Below are positions 1-10,835 of a DNA stretch of 64,000 nucleotides, one piece after another; within the stretch, counting starts at the first letter, position 1; every line of letters starts with the position of its first letter. Source of the stretch: Xiphydria camelus (lineage: Eukaryota > Arthropoda > Insecta > Hymenoptera > Xiphydriidae); the NCBI GenBank assembly GCA_963678675.1, contig OY783195.1, positions 15,170,143 to 15,234,142 on the forward strand, written 5' to 3'. The notes under the pieces were generated by a model. That model was not told where the DNA came from. It saw only the letters and a program-made list of their open reading frames with translations, and did no database searches. The translations under genes were made by a program, and so were the position numbers.

Positions 1-540
1 GATTTTTAAAGTTTTAAATGCTTGAATTTACATAGAAATTTGCAATTAAAAATTTTTTAAATTATACCATCGTTTATTTTGGATTGTTTCTGAATAAAAA
101 GATAAATAGCAATTCAACGTGTCTCATCTGGTTTGGAAGATATGCTAAATTGAAAAGGGAGGAGATTTATGCGATGATCACCACTGACTACACAAACTGT
201 GCCAAACATATAGACGTTTGTGTGCGCGCGCTGCTGCAGTTGTCTGCGAGTGTTAGTGAGGCAGAGGGTTGGTCTCGGCGTTTCGGAGTAACTGTTCCGT
301 TGCAGGGGATTCATAGCATCGTGACCATGAATACCTCGCCAACCTAGTAGCCCAGGCAGTGTGCATTATCTCATTTCTATTAGCTTTTCTTTCCAGCGCC
401 TCCTAGGTAAACGGTTCTATTTTTGGTTGATCAACAAAATTGATTCAATTTCATTGAACAGTACTTGGAGAAACAAATTTTTGAAAATCGCGTCACGCGC
501 GCGTTCCAAGTGTCTGGAATTGGCGTACATTATATCACCG

Positions 541-607
541 ACGCTTCGATAGCGCAACGGTCAAGTTGCCGGGCTGGGAGTCTCGATGTAGTGGGCTCAA
601 ATCTCGT
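541..607 (+). other. tRNA-like Pol III promoter, left arm
   Basis: TAGCGCAACGG fits a tRNA A box and GGCTCAAATCT, about 45 bases on, fits a degraded B box. A GCAAC/GTTGC stem matches a D arm, but no acceptor stem can be formed. It is tRNA-derived sequence as in SINEs, not a working tRNA gene. Confidence 0.5.
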
Positions 608-1318
608 TGTTTTTTTTCTTTTTTTTTTTTATTAACTCTTTTTTTTTTCATTTGATTGCACCATTTCTTGTTATAGAAAGTGGTTTACATTACCGAATAA
701 AATAATAGTTTCAATGTTTTTCATAGTTTTACATTATTTTCTTCCTTATTGAGGTGAACCAATATTATTTGTAACAACAGTTGGAAACATCGTTGCGTTT
801 TTTTACTCTTACATTTCGTCATAGGAATTTTTGGCTGCCGAAGATTTTGTTCATAATTTTGTGTGATAGTTGTCGAAAAAACATTTGAAGCACACCGTAT
901 TTTGACACCATAAGCATTTATTTTGACGAATGGGATTTTGCCACACGCACATTTACACTTTAAAAGCGTTATGGAAAAGCAAATTTCATTGTTTCATTCA
1001 GTGTTTCAAATGTTTTTTCAACAATTATTATCCAAAATCATGAACAAAATTTTCGGCAGCCAAAAATTCCCATAACAAAATGTAAGAGCAAAAAAAATGC
1101 AACGATGTTTCCAACTGTTCTCATAAATAATATTCTGCCCTGCTAAGACAGGAAGTCGTATGTGCAAAAACATCGATTTTTGCTTTTTTGGCTATTTGAA
1201 CATATCTATGAGAAAAAATCATCTCTGAAACAGTGCTTTGAGAACAAATTTTTTGGAAAAACGCGTCGTGCGCGCGTTCCAAGAGTGTCTGGAATTGGCG
1301 TACATTATATCACCAATG

Positions 1319-1386
1319 CTTCGATAGCGCAACGGTCAAGTTGCCGGGCTGGGAGTCTCGATGGCGTTGGTTCAAATCTTGTTGGT
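1319..1386 (+). other. tRNA-like Pol III promoter, spacer copy
   Basis: This is the same tRNA-like block in the spacer of the foldback. It has the best B box of the three copies (GGTTCAAATCT) and the same A box, TAGCGCAACGG. No acceptor pairing is visible. Confidence 0.5.
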
Positions 1387-2175
1387 TTTTTCTTCTTCTT
1401 TGTTAACTCTTTTTTTCATTTGATTGCAACCCATTCTTGTTATAGAAAATGGTTTACATTATCGTATAAAATAATAGTTTCAATTTTGTTCATAGTTTTG
1501 CATTCTTTTCTCTCTCATTGAGGTTAACCAATACTGCCGTGCTAAGACAGGAAGTCGTATCTACACTTTAACACATTACGATATGTTCAAATAGCCAAAA
1601 AAGCAAAAATCGATGTTTTTGCACATACAACTTCCTATCTTAGCAGGGCAGAATATTATTTATGAGAACAGTTGGAAACATCGTTGCATTTTTTTTTGCT
1701 CTTACATTTTGTTATGGGAATTTTTGGCTGCCGAAAATTGTGTTCATGATTTTGGATGATAATTGTCGAAAAAACATTTGAAACACTGAATGAAACAATG
1801 AAATTTGCTTTTCCATAACGCTTTTAAAGTGTAAATGTGCGTGTGGCAAAATCCCATTCGTCAAAATAAATGCTTATGGTGTCAAAATACGGTGTGCTTC
1901 AAATGTTTTTTCGACAACTATCACACAAAATTATGAACAAAATCTTCGGCAGCCAAAAATTCCTATGACGAAATGTAAGAGTAAAAAAAACGCAACGATG
2001 TTTCCAACTGTTGTTACAAATAATATTGGTTCACCTCAATAAGGAAGAAAATAATGTAAAACTATGAAAAACATTGAAACTATTATTTTATTCGGTAATG
2101 TAAACCACTTACTATAACAACAAGTGGTGCAATCAAATGAAAAAAAAAAGAGTTAATAAAGAAAAAAGAAAAAAC

Positions 2176-2247
2176 ACCAACGAGATTTGAACCCACGACA
2201 TCGAGACTCCCAGCCCGGCAACTTGACCGTTGCGCTATCGAAGCATC
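2176..2247 (-). other. tRNA-like Pol III promoter, right arm
   Basis: This is the mirror copy of the block at 541-607. Read on the minus strand it has A box TAGCGCAACGG and B box GGTTCAAATCT. Opposite orientation in the two arms means both could transcribe toward the centre of the palindrome. Confidence 0.5.
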
Positions 2248-2787
2248 GGTGATATAATGTACACCAATTCCAGACACTTGGAACGCGCGCGTGACGCGAT
2301 TTTCAAAAATTTGTTTCTCCAAGTACTGTTCAATGAAATTGAATCAATTTTGTTGATCAACCAAAAATAGAACCGTTTACCTAGGAGGCGCTGGAAAGAA
2401 AAGCTAATAGAAATAAGATAATGCACACTGCCTGGGCTACTAGGTTGGCGAGGTATTCATGGTCACGATGCTACGAATCCCCTGCAACGGAACAGTTACT
2501 CCGAAACGCCGAGACCAACCCTCTGCCTCACTAACACTCGCAGACAACTGCAGCAGCGCGCGCACACAAACGTCTATATGTTTGGCACAGTTTGTGTAGT
2601 CAGTGGTGATCATCGCATAAATCTCCTTCCTTTTCAATTTAGCATATCTTCTAAACCAGATGAGACACGTTGAATTGCTATTTATCTTTTTATTCAGAAA
2701 CAATCCAAAATAAACGATGGTATAATTTAAAAAATTTTTAATTGCAAATTTCTATTTAAATTCAAGCATTTAAAACTTTAAAAATCA

Positions 2788-3151
2788 ATCATGTGTAAAC
2801 AACAATAAAAATCAAAATTTGGTTTCGCTAGGAAAAATGATGAGATTGTTCTAAACGGGTTAAAAAAAAGAAAATTGCAAAAATCTTAATTTTTGGATTT
2901 GTTATGAATATTCGAACATCTCAACTCATCTCGAGGTCCTAGCTTGTTAGGCGTTGAAGATAGGGTAAAAAGTGTAATAGCTTTTTTGTAGATAATTTTA
3001 TTATCTACAACTTTTGTCTGAACTATTTTTCAATAGGTCACGTAGTTTTCAAAATATTAGCGAAGAACCGATTTTTTCAACAATAAATATTTTTTTTACA
3101 CACATCGCCGGGGGGGATTCTTCTTTTAATATGTTCCCTCCATTAATAACA
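2788..3151. other. Intergenic, nothing recognised
   Basis: AT-rich sequence with a run of seven G near 3112. No coding frame, repeat or element end was identified. Confidence 0.4.
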
Positions 3152-4053
3152 TCAAAACACACTTTTTCCCAAGTTTTCGCCATTATGTCTCATTTTTCGA
3201 TTTAAACGGAAATTTGACTGGACTACGAGCGTCAACGTCGCGGTAGAGTTTCTACTGTCCGGCGATTGCATTGCGATATACCGTTTCCGTAAGATCTCTT
3301 GAAAGTCGTTGCAAGGGCTATTTTCGCGTGTGGCTCGCAAAGTTCTCTCACCCGGCGATCTGAAAAACACGTTTAAAAGCCCACTGTGAACAAAATCAAT
3401 CCTTCGCAGCCACTACATTCTGACAATGTGAAACTCCTCTTTGTTCCTGGCGAATTAAAAGTTTACCGCGATAAAATTGTTTAATCATACCTTGCGACGA
3501 GTTTCAATTTGACTTTGTCGATGTCTTTCAGTATATCGCCCATTAATTTCTGGGAGATCAGTGGCGGTTTATGCCGATCGACGAACTTGTAGTCTTGTAA
3601 ACTAGCTCTCCTTGCGATGTGAGGAGTCATCGGAGGTGGCAGAGGTGGCGGCAATAACTAATTAAAAGTTTTAACATTACGATCAAAACAATTACTTACA
3701 GTAATTAGCATTGATCCCAAAGCAAGAAATCTTAAAGTTGGCAATAATTTCGTTGCTGTCTGAATTGCTGCATTTACTTGGTGCAATGCGATGTCGTATT
3801 TGTCCCAATAATCTCTGACCGGTTTTGTTTTTCCAAACGAAATCGAGTGAAGAATTCTACATCATTGTAAGTATTCTTCGAAATAGTCAACTCTGGAATA
3901 GTTTTGTATTAGATATTGATTATAAATTAATAGGTATAGGTATCTTTTATTTACTTACCGGGCACGTATTTTCTTCGGATTTCTCATTCTTGGTAAGACG
4001 TCAATATCTTCATCAAATGATGATTCAAAAACTGGTGTATCAAATAACTCCAT
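3152..4053 (-). CDS. Mitochondrial fission regulator (MTFR1)-like protein, 4 exons
   Basis: Four exons on the minus strand, 4053-3959, 3856-3700, 3657-3491 and 3359-3152, all with GT-AG introns, join in phase to 208 codons and a stop. The acceptor at 3857 (GATGTAG) was chosen because the nearer-looking TTCCAG acceptor runs into a stop. Seen: a short acidic N-terminus, a predicted helix with LLPTLRFLALGSMLIT, then a polyproline stretch LLPPPLPPPM, then DILKDIDKVKLKLVARSPGE, and a C-terminal EILRKRYIAMQSPDS. The order polyproline, DILK-VKL, RSPG and a basic tail helix is what I know from the MTFR1/MTFR2 family of mitochondrial fission regulators. The last 24 residues differ from the inverted copy at 46579, so the 3' end may have been replaced. 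The family call is by motif order only, and the copy may be a duplicated fragment rather than the expressed locus. Confidence 0.55.
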
Positions 4054-4110
4054 TTCAAAATTAATATCAATTTACCAAAACGATCAGGTTATGACTATGT
4101 CACGGAAGAA

Positions 4111-4330
4111 TACCCCGACAGCAAAGCGTGGATTTACACGCTAGCCGCACGCAGTACTGCCACGTAGTGGCACCACGGTGGTCTCACCGTGGCGTGATCG
4201 CGTGGCGTGCACAAACTAAAAGCACCGTGGCTACACAGTGAACACACTGAGTGGTTCACAGCATAGAGACACAGTGGTTACACTCAGTGCAGTCACGGTG
4301 CCTTTTTGACATGCACACTTCGTAAATTTA
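4111..4330. repeat. CACNGTG-array element (partial)
   Basis: It starts with TACCCCGACAGC and then carries many CACNGTG and related words (CACGGTG, CACCGTG, CACAGTG, CACTGAGTG) in about 200 bases. The sequence before it is shared with the inverted copy near 46500 and the match stops at the TA before CCCCGACAGC, so this element inserted at a TA. The right end is not recognisable. Other members lie at 11395, 30020 and 45905. Confidence 0.6.
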
Positions 4331-5003
4331 CCGACCATGAATATCGGTAAATTCACTGTCTTCACAAAATTGTTAACGAATTAATGAATTCGCTGCGGAA
4401 CACGCAGCTCCCGCGGTACGCCAACATAGTTTTACGCAAATTTCAAGATTTTAGTACGGGGGTTAACTCAATCATTTTAATACGCAGGGAACGTGTTCGT
4501 AATTAAATAATTTAAAGGTTCGGTGGTCGAGCAGTGCGGACGTGTGGGGGATTGCTCCTACGAAATTCGGAACTTTAGTCGGGTTTTTCGCGAGTGAGTG
4601 CGATAAAAAGTGCATGGTGGTGTTCGCGGAGCAGTGCGAAGCTCACTGAGTGAAATGGAAGTGCGGCGAGGCCGGCGTTTAGGCATTATTCGACGATTAC
4701 GAAGTCTGCCGTGTCGAGTTCCCTCGTGGCACGAACGCCATCATGGCCGCCGCTACATAGCGTCGGTTGACGAAAGACCGCAAAGGCCAGCAGAGAGACA
4801 CCGGACGAGTGACCCTCGCGAGAAACCGCCTCGGGAACTCCGGGACACCGAAAAGGCCCTTGCGAACGACCGAGCTATGCTGGGAATCTACAGTGAAGTG
4901 ACAATAAGCCAACCTGTCATCATCCCCCCTCTAACCGCATAAACACAAGGAAACACGAGGAAAGCGCACTAAGAATCGTTTTAGGCATGTGATATTTCCG
5001 TAG
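4331..5003. other. Region upstream of the kinase exons, no clear gene
   Basis: A 110-codon frame at 4610-4942 starts with ATG but is arginine-rich, has no recognisable domain and no splice link to the kinase exons. It may be 5' untranslated or random sequence. Nothing else was identified. Confidence 0.35.
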
Positions 5004-6163
5004 GACCTCGTTCCGTGCCATGACGACGCATCTTCCGACGAATTTCAAAATTCCAGACCATCGAGGTAATTATTCAATCAACGTCGTATCTCGACACTTG
5101 CGAAACTTTATCTTTTTTTCTTCTCCATCACTCCCTCCGTTACACTTGGTACCTCGTACGCGATAACGCAGGTGCAGCTCATCGCCGAGTAACAATATAC
5201 CGCTGATGTGAATAGTTCAAAGGGCCAAGCACATGAAACGACGCGGCTCCAAGATCCTGAAGGAAGGATGGATGGTGCACTCGACGAATCGCGATCCGAT
5301 GGTAGGTTGACGACGTGGCGCTGATTCGGTTTCGCTTCCCCCATCATTAAGACGCGCGTGTTTTCAGAGGAAGAGACACTACTGGCGATTGGACACAAAG
5401 GCCATAATTCTATTCCAAAGCGACAGCAGTTCCAAGTACTTCAAAGAGATTCCGTTGGCTGAAATTCTAGTCGTCGACGCCGCCAGGGAACAACAACATT
5501 CTCGTGAGTACATATATCGTTAGAAATTGTCTGCGCGCGTTTAGTCGGTTCACAACGCGCGCGTTCTCTCCTTCCTACTGGTCTTGGACCTACTGGTCCT
5601 AGCTGCAATAAACGATTCTAAACGATTCTTCCAGGCACAATGCATTGTTTCGAGTTGAGAACGGCCAACGTCGATTACTACGTCGGCGAAGATCCCCTCT
5701 ACGGGGGTGTGAGTGGTCAGCTTCCGCCGCCGAAAAGTGGCGTTGGCGTTCACTTGGCGAGGTCCTGGGAAACGAGTATCAGGCAGGCATTCATGCCCGT
5801 CACCTCCGGATCGGCAAGTACGTTCAGAGCTCGCGAGTGTGCGCACGAACTCGTACCGACGCTATAACCGAAAAACACGCGTCGTTTTCCGCAGGTCGGC
5901 AGGAGCAGTCGACGACCGAGCCAGAGCAACGCGTAACCGACATATCGCAACTCTATCACATCTTCCCAGACGAAGTTCTTGGCTCGGGTCAATTTGGTAT
6001 CGTCTACGGCGAAGTTCATCGCAAGACCGGCCGCGCGGTGGTGATAAAGGTGATCGATAAGCTACGTTTTCCCACCAAGCAAGAGGCCCAGCTCAAGAAC
6101 GAAGTAGCCATCCTGCAGAATCTCTCCCACAGCGGAGTCGTCAATCTCGAAAGGATGTTTGAG
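5004..6163 (+). pseudogene. Protein kinase D fragment: PH domain and kinase N-lobe
   Basis: Five exons join in phase: 5004-5065, 5216-5301, 5368-5503, 5635-5813 and 5903-6163. One intron uses a GC donor (TCG|GCAAGT at 5814). They encode the linker, a PH domain ([66 protein letters not shown]) and the N-lobe of a Ser/Thr kinase, with glycine loop [10 protein letters not shown], lysine VVIKVIDK and the C-helix glutamate in [11 protein letters not shown]. This is the protein kinase D (PRKD) order, a diacylglycerol-regulated kinase of the Golgi and signalling pathways. The zinc-finger C1 exons and the catalytic C-lobe (HRD, DFG) are not visible anywhere in the window. The frame ends at MFE, where a short inverted-repeat element begins at about 6170. 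No internal stop is present, so this could be a true gene with TE-filled introns, but as seen it is partial. Confidence 0.8.
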
Positions 6164-6169
6164 TGTACC

Positions 6170-6293
6170 CGAAAATCCCGGTGTACGAAATTAATTTCTA
6201 AGCATGTTTCGCCAAGCAATCGGCTGTTCTCATGGCGAACCACGTAAAACGCGCCATGCGCAGCTTATTGTACTTTCGTACACCGGGACTTTC
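6170..6293. mobile_element. Short inverted-repeat element abutting the kinase exon
   Basis: TCCCGGTGTACGAAA at about 6175 is mirrored by TTTCGTACACCGGGA at 6273-6287. The element begins within a few bases of the last kinase codon seen, which suggests insertion at or next to an exon edge. Confidence 0.55.
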
Positions 6294-6535
6294 AAAAAAT
6301 TATTATAAATTAACCGTGCATTTTGTCATGTAGGTTCTCGCATCAATTTTATAGTGCATTTTCCCCGCTACAAATTGGTATCATCATTTTTTTGATCGAG
6401 TAAATAATATAGGAGAAATGAATGATTAATAGCCCAGTAGAACTAAATTTGTTCCTTCTATTAAGTAAGAAGTTTATTAGTGTCATGATAAAACCGGTAC
6501 CAATCTATAGAAAAAAGTCTCCTGAATGACATATA

Positions 6536-7105
6536 CAGGGTGTTCGGAAAAAACACCGACACAGAAATAGGGGTGATAGGTTACGTCATTATAAGTATTT
6601 TGATATAAGGGACCTATACCCGCAAGCGCCCCCTTCTGGAGATATCAACTTTTCAAGTTTATAACGACCGAGGTTGATCAAAGTAGAATAATAAGAAACG
6701 TATCAAAATGGTAACGAATATTTAATTTTACGAGATACAAAAACAATGTACTACAGCAAATGTTCAAAATGACGGCCACCCATGTCCATGCAACATCGGA
6801 AACGATTCTGGATAGATGTGCCACTGCGCAAACTGCTTGCGGAAAGGATAACCGCTTGGCTCAAGTCCTTGTACTTTTCGAAGATGATGCGGATACAAGG
6901 AGTTTTCATTTGTTTTTCAATTGTACAGGTAGACAGAAAACTCAATATTATTCTACTTTGATCAACCTCGGTCGTTATAAACTTGAAAAGTTGATATCTC
7001 CAGAAGGGGAGGCGCTTGCGGGTATAGGTCCCTTATATCAAAATACTTGTAATGACGTAACCTATCACCCCTATTTCTGTGTCGGTGTTTTTTTCGAACA
7101 CCCTG
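6536..7105. mobile_element. Tc1/mariner-like element with long TIRs, TA duplication
   Basis: The element begins CAGGGTGTTCGG and ends with its reverse complement. The inverted repeats are about 165 bp and it is flanked by TA on both sides. The empty site is preserved in the opposite arm of the surrounding inverted repeat, near 11104-11120, where the flanks join at a single TA. The TA duplication and CAGGGTG end fit IS630/Tc1/mariner. It carries only a transposase tail (next entry). Confidence 0.85.
6751..6945 (-). pseudogene. C-terminal fragment of a mariner-type transposase
   Basis: The minus-strand frame ends in MDMGGRHFEHLL, the usual last residues (GGHFEHLL) of a transposase family common in insect genomes. 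No DDE catalytic residues lie upstream, because the inverted repeat begins at once, so the element cannot move by itself. The upstream part of the frame does not match the family convincingly and may be shifted. Confidence 0.6.
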
Positions 7106-7325
7106 TAGAAATGGGTAATCTTGAAATTGACGAGAAAGAATATAATTAATTAAAAACTATCTTTCAAAATCACTTATGCCAAGAAATCGCGAAGCTATGT
7201 TTTTTCTGTAACAAATTTCATAAATAAAAATATCCCAACGTAGAGGAGAAAATTCTTTACAAATTTCAAGTCGGAACTTATAGTCTATGATGCACCGTTT
7301 TTGTGTAATTCATTATTAAACATAT

Positions 7326-8047
7326 GTAATTCAAATTGGCTTAAATCGATCAGCTGATCGTTACGCGACGCTCCTTTATTATGCGCGCAGCTAACGGAGG
7401 AAAGAAGCGCGTTCCGCAATCTATTCAAATTTATGCTTCATTATGTATTGATTTTTATAATTAATATCAAATTCTTCGTTTTTTGAAAATTATTACCATT
7501 ATTTTTAATTCTGTTATGAATGAAGAAGTAATTTTTAAAATAATTTAACGACGAACGATCTTTAGTAAATGTCAACAAAATAAATTTAAATGATCCATTT
7601 TCATAAATCATTTTCGAAATACTTGTGGGTTTTACGCCGTTTTATTTTCGTGCAGTCATCCTATGGAGATATAAAGAATTACGTAAAATCTGAAAAAGAA
7701 AACAAACTAAATTCATTTTTTGTTCAGATAATGTCTATACGTTAGTATAGTATTTCGAAAATGATTTATGAAAATGAATCACTTAAATTTATTTTCTTGA
7801 CATTTACTAAAAATCCTTCATCGTTAAATTATTTAAAAAATTGCTTCTTCATTCATAACAGAATTAAAAAGAATGGTAATAATTTTCCGAAAACGAAGAA
7901 TTTGATAAATATTAATTATAAAAATCAATACAGAATGAAGCGTAAATTTGAATAGATTGCGGAACGCGCTTTCATCCGTTAGTTGCACGCGTAATAAAGG
8001 AGCGTCGCGTAACGATCAGCTGATCGATTTAAGCCAATTTGAATTAC
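7326..8047. mobile_element. Palindromic MITE, ends GTAATTCAAATTGG
   Basis: Arms 7326-7625 and 7748-8047 are reverse complements with about 120 bases between them. ATAT flanks both ends (7322-7325 and 8048-8051). The opposite arm of the host inverted repeat (about 10890-10900) lacks it, which shows it is an insertion. No coding sequence. Confidence 0.7.
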
Positions 8048-8107
8048 ATATCGATACCTTACTTTGAAAACCTCGTAAGTGCAATTTTTGACAAAAATGC
8101 CATTTAT

Positions 8108-8148
8108 AGCTTACTGTGTTCAGATTTTAAATCTTAACGCAGTAAGCT
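8108..8148. mobile_element. 41-base hairpin insertion
   Basis: AGCTTACTGTG and CGCAGTAAGCT pair across a short loop. The inverted arm at about 10836-10850 reads straight through this point, so this hairpin is an insertion absent from the sister arm. Confidence 0.5.
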
Positions 8149-8380
8149 ACTCAGGTAGAAATCTGTCCAGGTTGTGCAAGGTTGAACCTTGTTACAAGGT
8201 ACGTTTTGCAAGGTTACGCTGCAAGGTTAAAACAGGGTTGCTGCAAGCCTGTCTGTTCCTTGCATAGCCGAAACTGACCACTGCCCTGTACCGTTAGCCT
8301 GTTTCAAGCTTGCAATAACAGAGAGATACCAGGTTCGCGCGCGACAAGGTGAAAACAAGGCGAAAACAAGGTTGTGCCGG
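8149..8380. repeat. CAAGGTT-array block, left
   Basis: After an end like CAGGTAGAAATC the sequence repeats CAAGGTT, AACCTTG, CAAGCCTG and TTGCAAG about ten times in both orientations in 200 bases. A matching block with the same end lies inverted at 10660-10835. Confidence 0.6.
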
Positions 8381-9112
8381 CAGCTTAGCGAATCAGTGCC
8401 GCCTCTAGATGTTGAGACGTCTTCATGCTTAGCGCCCTTTTCTAGTGTCGGCGCCCCATGGCTAGTGCGCTTTCGTGCGTGGCACGAAATGGCCCCTCGT
8501 TAGACACGGCCCTGCGCTTAGCGAATAGATATCATAAAAATCCGCGGCGTGGCGTGCGTATCGCCTCAGCTGTCAGAGCCCTTAGATTGAGGTTAGCATC
8601 AGTGGCGATCAGTTCGGTTCACGCGTGTTTTTTTTTGTTTAAGAAGCCGTCAGTGTTTAATGTTAACGCGTGCAAACGTTTCTTTAGTGCACATCGAGTG
8701 TAAACGTTTTTTTAGTGCACGTTGAGTGTAAACGTGGGTTATTCGTGTCCAGCCTCACTTTCTTAAATGTCTTCAAACAAATTTCAAAAGGATTCCTCTA
8801 GAAAAAAACGAATTGTTTAAATAACCATATATTAACCATAACGAATTTGCGTACTGCATCACGCAAATGGTTAAAAATCGCGTGGACACGAATGACCCAC
8901 GTTTACACGGAATGGGTTAAAACATTCGGGGGCTAGATCTTCGGAATAAGGACCTACGAGCAGAAAATAAATATTATCCAGCTTCTCCTGCATAGAAGGG
9001 TAAGTATTAATAGCTAATTTCATGAAATTATTTGCAAAAAGCAGATAGATGAATAAGTTTCTTTATTATTTCATATGCTTGTCTTTCATACAGTTGCAGA
9101 TCCAGCGTCAAG
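8381..9112. other. Between repeats, no gene recognised
   Basis: This stretch holds a direct repeat of GTGTAAACGT (three times near 8690-8735) and an inverted pair, ACGTGGGTTATTCGTGTCCA against its complement at 8883-8910. The 81-codon frame at 8458-8703 has no recognisable domain. Confidence 0.35.
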
Positions 9113-9395
9113 GAAGGCCAGATATTCCATCGACTCAGAGGCGAAGGAACATGGAAAGGAGACCGCAGGCATTGGTCAGTGTAGCAGCTCAGCTATCGAG
9201 TAAGTAACGTCCCTTAGATTAATAGTAGGCAGTATTATATCGAATTCGTATTCCTTATAAGGAGTATTATATCGAATTCGTATTCCTTATAAGGAGTATT
9301 ATATCGAATTCGTATTTCAGATCAGAGGAAGTGGCATGAGACCTGGTGCCCCTCAGGCTCAGGAGCAATCCAGTCGTCACTGAAGATTTGACTCC
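9113..9395 (+). other. Possible two-exon coding remnant, unknown
   Basis: A stretch near 9108-9199 is open, lies between an AG and a GTAAGT, and would continue in phase with 9321-9395 after a TTTCAG, ending in a stop. The predicted residues show no domain I know. The intervening intron is a 32-bp tandem repeat. This could equally be chance. Confidence 0.2.
9231..9320. repeat. 32-bp tandem repeat, about 2.8 copies
   Basis: AGTATTATATCGAATTCGTA starts units at 9231, 9263 and 9295. Each unit ends with TTCCTTATAAGG, itself close to a palindrome. Confidence 0.9.
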
Positions 9396-9407
9396 ACATC
9401 TCCCGAA

Positions 9408-10437
9408 GAAGTAATATTATCTTAAGAATCTATGGGATTTTAGACTAAATTGTTAGAATACTTTTCTGTACATTATTTTTCGCTGTACTGGAGAGGTATA
9501 GGTATTCAATTTCGATTGTTTAATAATATATGAGGTTAATTTAACTTAACTTTTATTAGGTAATAATCAGGCCAAGAAAGCAACAAAAATCACAACACGT
9601 CTGACGCTTCGATTCTTCTTCGAACCCTCTCCGGAGACACAATGAAGGATTCATTCGAAAAAGAACCGAAACGTCAGACGTGCAGTGATTTTTGTTGTTT
9701 TTTGGCCTGATTATTACGTAATAAAAGTTAAGTTAAATTAATATTAAACTACAGGCGACAGAAGTAATATTATCTTAAGAATCTATGAGATTTTAGACTA
9801 AATTGTTAGAATACTTTTCCGTACATTATATTTCGCTGTACAAGAGAGGTATAGGTATTCAAATTCGATTGTTTAATAATATATGTGGTTAATTTAACTT
9901 AACTCTTTTATTAGGTAATAATCAGGCCAAAGCAACAAAAATCACAACACGTCTGACGCTTCGATTCCTCTCCGAACCCTCTTCGGAGACGAAATGAAGG
10001 ACTCGTTCGAAGAGGAACCCAAACATCAGACGAGCAGTGATTTTTGTTGTTTTTTGGACTGATTATTACCTAATAAAAGTTAAGTTAAATTAATATTAAA
10101 CTACAGGCGACAGAAGTAATATTATCTTAAGAATCTATGAGATTTTAGACTAAATTGTTAGAATACTTTTCCGTACATTATATTTCGCTGTACAAGAGAG
10201 GTATAGGTATTCAATTTCGATTGTTTAATAATATATGAGGTTAATTTATCTTAACTTTTATTAGGTAATAATCAGGCCAAAGCAACAAAAATCACAACAC
10301 GTCTGACGCTTTGATTCCTCTCCGAACCCTCTTCGGAGACGAAATCAAGGATTCGTTCGAAGAGGAACCCAAACGTCAGACGAGCAGTGATTTTTGTTGT
10401 TTTTTGGCCTGATTATTACCTAATAAAAGTTAAGTTA
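9408..10437. repeat. About 352-bp tandem repeat, three copies, each with a hairpin MITE
   Basis: Units start at 9408, 9761 and 10113 with GAAGTAATATTATC. Each contains a palindrome of about 185 bp whose arms begin TTAACTTAACTTTTATTAGG and whose inner arms include GCAACAAAAATCAC and CGTCTGACG. The palindrome was probably an insertion that was then amplified with its flank. After the third unit, at 10440-10480, a piece of the flank appears inverted. Confidence 0.85.
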
Positions 10438-10659
10438 AAATGATCTCATATATTATTAAACAATCGAAATTGAATAAGTCACCCGTCAAATTGACGGGGT
10501 TCCGTAAACCTAGCGATAGTAAAGTAGGAATAATAAAATTTTACTCGTCTTAGTATTATACATTATTTTTCTAAATTTGTAATGCTATCGCTATATATTG
10601 TAACCCAATTTTAATTATCAATAAAATATAAAAATTTAATTCTAACCTCAAATGTTCTT

Positions 10660-10835
10660 CATTACAGACAACGCAACCTTGTCCCAAGCGCCATAGTCTA
10701 CCTTGAAACAAGCTTGCATAGCATACTGTCACAACATTAAAACGCGTAACGGATTTGCCTTGCATCAGCCTTGTTTTGCAACCTTGCCGGCCAACTTTGT
10801 AACAAGCTTATTTCGGGGTACGATTTCTACCTGGG
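10660..10835. repeat. CAAGGTT-array block, right
   Basis: AACCTTG, CCTTGCATC, CTACCTTG and AACAAGCTT occur repeatedly. The block ends at 10835 with CTACCTGGG, the complement of the CCCAGGTAG end also used by the TGACGTCA-array elements at 48788-51033. It pairs with the block at 8149. Confidence 0.55.

Larger units (their letters stand above)
1..2787. repeat. Giant foldback (palindromic) element
   Basis: The first 1206 bases are repeated almost exactly as reverse complement at 1580-2787, leaving a 373-base spacer. Each arm holds a smaller inverted pair (about 780-880 against 1020-1115), so the structure is a palindrome within a palindrome. The spacer carries a third, diverged copy of the 445-765 part of the arm. 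The short open frames in the arms are mirror images of one another and look like chance. The left edge coincides with the window edge, so the element may extend further and no target duplication can be read. It is probably a non-autonomous foldback transposon; its family is not recognisable from the ends. Confidence 0.85.

Noticed and set aside
84..552. Open frames of 87 and 63 codons in the first arm
   Set aside because: They recur inverted in the other arm with mirrored frames, have no domain, and overlap tRNA-like repeat sequence.
541..607. Functional tRNA gene
   Set aside because: A and B boxes are present but acceptor and anticodon arms do not fold.
3152..4053. PIF/Harbinger transposase reading of LLPTLRFLALGSMLIT
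   Set aside because: The phrase looks like the Harbinger helix region, but all four exons splice in phase into one protein with polyproline and RSPG motifs, which Harbinger lacks.
4610..4942. 110-codon frame upstream of the kinase exons
   Set aside because: Composition is arginine-rich, no family match, and no splice connection to the next exon.
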